A DNA stretch of 64,000 bases from Limosilactobacillus pontis (GTDB lineage Bacteria > Bacillota > Bacilli > Lactobacillales > Lactobacillaceae): positions 1-64,000 of the forward strand of contig NZ_PNFV01000001.1 in assembly GCF_002940945.1 (NCBI RefSeq). Direction: 5' to 3'. A program made the translations under genes and the position numbers. Positions 61,887 to 64,000 of the stretch are shown one piece after another. The notes under the pieces are model-generated. The model made no database searches. It was given only the letters and a program-made list of their open reading frames with translations, and was not told the DNA's origin. Position 1 is the stretch's first letter. Each line of letters opens with the position of its first letter.

Positions 61887-63065
61887 TTAGATAAACATTT
61901 GTTGGAGGAGGAACCTTTTCAGAAGAGTTAGTTTAGTTAATCTACTCTGCTGGAGAGGAATGGTTTTATCCAATATTGTAAATAATTTACCAATTTTAGT
62001 TTGTTCCTGCAAATTAGGAAATTGTTCCTTTAATGTTAGAAAATCACCATAGCTAATACTTCTACCATCTCTTACACCGTACGTAACCTTTTTTAGCAAC
62101 TGAATAAAATTATGACTACTAAATTTCTCTTTCCAAAAGTTATCATTATATTCATCAGGTTCCTTAAAAGAAAAGATGGTATATGCTGGGGAAGCTATTC
62201 CTTCTATACTTGAATAGGCAAATCCACCCTGAAATGATCTTAAATGGATAATAAAATCTCCCGGTTCTATACGTTTATAATTATCCAGACTGTCTTTCTT
62301 ATACTTTATATCAATGCCTGTCTTTTCTCTTAATATCATGCCTTGATCCTGAGTTGCAGATAAAACTGGTAAATATGAATAGCCCTTGTCTGATTTAGAT
62401 TTAAATAATTCACTACCCTTACGCTGCTCCCAATCGCCACTAAAGCCATCAAACCGTAATACTGGTTGCTTAGCATCCTTATCAGCAAACATCTTTTGTA
62501 GCAGGCCTTTTTTAAGTTGCTTTAAGAGGTCTAGTTTTCGTTGCTGGAGAGAAAGTAAAGAATCCAACTTTGATAATAGCTTTCCAATATTAATCATTTC
62601 TTGTTTCTGAGTAGGGACGTTAAATTTATAGTTGGAAACTAGGCTCCAATCAGAACGAGGCATTTTTGATCCAGAAGATAGATTACTTACCGCATAAAAT
62701 CTGTCAGTTTGAATTAAAAAATATATAAAATTAGATGGTACACTAGGACGTAATACCCAAAAATCGCCAATAGCTACACCATCGAAAGTAGCCAAAAACC
62801 AATTTCTTAAATATGGACGTAGTTTCCCAAATAATATGTCGTTTTTTTCAAACAAGATTCCCACTTTATCAGATTTTAACTCTGAAATTTTACCATTTAA
62901 GGTTCCCATTCCGGAATTGATATTTTCAAATTCTATATGAGGCAAATTAGAACCCTTACCATGTCTGTTAATCCTTAAAATATTATTTTTAAACTTACGC
63001 TGCTCCCAATCGTTAGTGAAGCCTTTAAAACGAAGATTAGGTACTTTCTTTTTCTCTTTAGCCAT
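61887..63065 (-). CDS. hsdS: Type I restriction specificity subunit, expressed copy
   Basis: A 392-aa HsdS with two target-recognition domains (about 20-150 and 215-345) separated by conserved coiled-coil helices (SLQQRKLDLLKQLKKGLLQKMF and TLLKRFLLQQMFI). It starts MAKEKKKVPNLRFKGF and overlaps the hsdM stop by one base (TAATG), so it is translated with the methylase. Inverted repeats within it (62486-62554, 62990-63009) match the silent copy, so its recognition halves are exchangeable and the methylation pattern should vary between cells. Confidence 0.94.
   Translation of the reverse strand: MAKEKKKVPNLRFKGFTNDWEQRKFKNNILRINRHGKGSNLPHIEFENINSGMGTLNGKISELKSDKVGILFEKNDILFGKLRPYLRNWFLATFDGVAIGDFWVLRPSVPSNFIYFLIQTDRFYAVSNLSSGSKMPRSDWSLVSNYKFNVPTQKQEMINIGKLLSKLDSLLSLQQRKLDLLKQLKKGLLQKMFADKDAKQPVLRFDGFSGDWEQRKGSELFKSKSDKGYSYLPVLSATQDQGMILREKTGIDIKYKKDSLDNYKRIEPGDFIIHLRSFQGGFAYSSIEGIASPAYTIFSFKEPDEYNDNFWKEKFSSHNFIQLLKKVTYGVRDGRSISYGDFLTLKEQFPNLQEQTKIGKLFTILDKTIPLQQSRLTKLTLLKRFLLQQMFI
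62486..62554 (-). repeat. Inverted repeat 2, right copy (69 bp)
   Basis: Exact reverse complement of 60158-60226, in the centre of the expressed hsdS. Confidence 0.95.
62990..63009 (-). repeat. Inverted repeat 1, right copy (20 bp)
   Basis: Exact reverse complement of 59673-59692, near the 5' end of the expressed hsdS. Confidence 0.9.
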
Positions 63066-64000
63066 TACTTAATCTCCCCTTCTAGGTCCTTGATGATGTC
63101 ATTGATTCCGGCCATCACCTCATCGTCTTTAGACGTCAGTTGCTTCAGCATCCCCACCAGTTCCTGCTCATTATCCTTGATTTGGGCATTAACATCCCGT
63201 AACTCTTTTGATACCTGCCGCAGATCTACTTCTGGTTCTGGCTCAAAGGTATCAACGTAGCGCGGAATGTTGAGGTTAAAATCGTTTTCCTTAATTTCAT
63301 CAAAGGTTGCCAAATGCGCATATTTATCAACGTCCTGGCGTTTTTCATAGGTATCCAAAATCTTGCTAATATCGGCTTCACGTAATTTATTCTGGTTCTT
63401 CCCCTTTTCAAACTCCTTGGAAGCATCAATAAACATCACGCTCCGGTCCTGCTTATCCTTCTTCAGCACCACGATCGTCGTTGGAATCGAGGTACTGTAG
63501 AACAAGTTCGCCGGTAACCCAATAACGGCATCAATGGAGCCGTCCTCTAGTAGCTTCTGGCGGATCTTGCCTTCCTTGGCTCCCCGGAACAACACCCCGT
63601 GCGGAAGGACAATCGCCATCGTCCCCGTATTCTTCAGGTGGTAGAAGCCATGCAATAAGAAGGCATAGTCGGCCTTTGACTTTGGAGCCAGGACTCCGTA
63701 CTTGCTAAAGCGCGGATCTTCCAGGAAACCCTTAGCCGCCGACCAGTGCAAGGAATACGGGGGATTCATGACCACGGCATCAAAGTTGGTCTTAGCTGAC
63801 GGCGGCCAGTCCGCATCCAGGGTGTCACCATTCCGTAAGTGTTGGTTAGCAGTATCGACATGGTGCAGGATCATGTTCATCCGGGCCAGGTTGTAGGTTG
63901 ACGTATTGATTTCTTGGCCGTAGTAGATAATCTCTTCCTTATGTTGCGTATACTTTCGGAAGTTTAACAGCAGTGAGCCAGACCCCATTGCCGGGTCGTA
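63065..64000 (-). CDS. hsdM: Type I restriction-modification methylase subunit (N-terminus outside window)
   Basis: 311 codons are visible, entering at the right edge as YDPAMGSGSLL, so the S-adenosylmethionine motif I is present. The catalytic motif IV is NPPY in FDAVVMNPPYSLHW. A conserved HGVLFRGAKEG segment and a helical C-terminus (LRQVSKELRDVNAQI) follow. It methylates adenine at sites chosen by HsdS and is needed for restriction with HsdR. Its own N-terminal helical domain lies beyond the window. It is translationally coupled to hsdS. Confidence 0.95.
   Translation of the reverse strand, partial: YDPAMGSGSLLLNFRKYTQHKEEIIYYGQEINTSTYNLARMNMILHHVDTANQHLRNGDTLDADWPPSAKTNFDAVVMNPPYSLHWSAAKGFLEDPRFSKYGVLAPKSKADYAFLLHGFYHLKNTGTMAIVLPHGVLFRGAKEGKIRQKLLEDGSIDAVIGLPANLFYSTSIPTTIVVLKKDKQDRSVMFIDASKEFEKGKNQNKLREADISKILDTYEKRQDVDKYAHLATFDEIKENDFNLNIPRYVDTFEPEPEVDLRQVSKELRDVNAQIKDNEQELVGMLKQLTSKDDEVMAGINDIIKDLEGEIK

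Noticed and set aside
1..64000. CRISPR arrays, rRNA or tRNA genes, prophage structural genes
   Set aside because: No regularly spaced direct repeats, ribosomal RNA blocks, cloverleaf with TTCRA arm, or phage morphogenesis genes were recognised. The only integrase-family gene is the hsdS recombinase.

Overview
The window looks like the chromosome of a heterofermentative Lactobacillaceae member, most likely a GC-rich Limosilactobacillus of the fermentum/pontis/oris type. This is inferred from the gene families, strong AGGAGG ribosome sites and the LPQTG cell-wall anchors; the species cannot be fixed by eye. No rRNA, tRNA or CRISPR array was seen.

Layout. 1-222 is the end of an IS3-type element. 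308-15835 is mainly housekeeping: exonuclease III with a MazG-like protein, a UvrA paralogue, paired CrcB fluoride channels, an AarF/UbiB kinase, a CBS-domain membrane protein, an ACT/DUF711 pair, a CopY-type repressor with its operator, two MFS pumps and RecQ. 15971-28473 holds small metabolic and repair genes: aldo/keto reductase, lipid kinase, a LysR-controlled cupin/flavodoxin cluster, AzlCD, glycerate kinase beside a permease remnant, a DNA glycosylase, a cysteine hydrolase, a GT8 transferase and DegV. 28674-36273 has RqcH, a DUF975 protein, a divergent triosephosphate isomerase and a cysK/cystathionine-lyase operon. That operon is preceded by a leader ORF with three consecutive Cys codons and a terminator, which looks like a ribosome-mediated cysteine attenuator.

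36335-42772 is the least explained block. On the minus strand are two unrecognised soluble proteins. Facing them on the plus strand is an operon with a zinc-ribbon microprotein, a degenerate double-AAA Clp-type unfoldase that keeps a VGF ClpP-docking tripeptide, a 61-aa protein and a membrane-anchored extracytoplasmic protein. A second membrane-anchored protein follows on the minus strand. 43137-46143 is a GntR-regulated AEC transporter and D-2-hydroxyacid dehydrogenase with three 11-bp-spaced GTATAC operators. 46486-48139 is a purine permease and phosphoribosyltransferase pair with a PurBox.

48229-64000 is visibly more AT-rich and more accessory. It has two LPXTG surface enzymes (an amidase and a 5'-nucleotidase), an OYE-type oxidoreductase with a LysR regulator, a holin-like type I toxin locus, and a type I restriction-modification system with a tyrosine recombinase between two oppositely oriented hsdS genes. 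Perfect inverted repeats of 69 bp and 20 bp in those genes mark it as a phase-variable specificity switch.

Two related intergenic elements (16957-17059 and 30503-30830) look like a small-RNA family; the second also carries a tiny hydrophobic ORF and could be another type I toxin-antitoxin locus.
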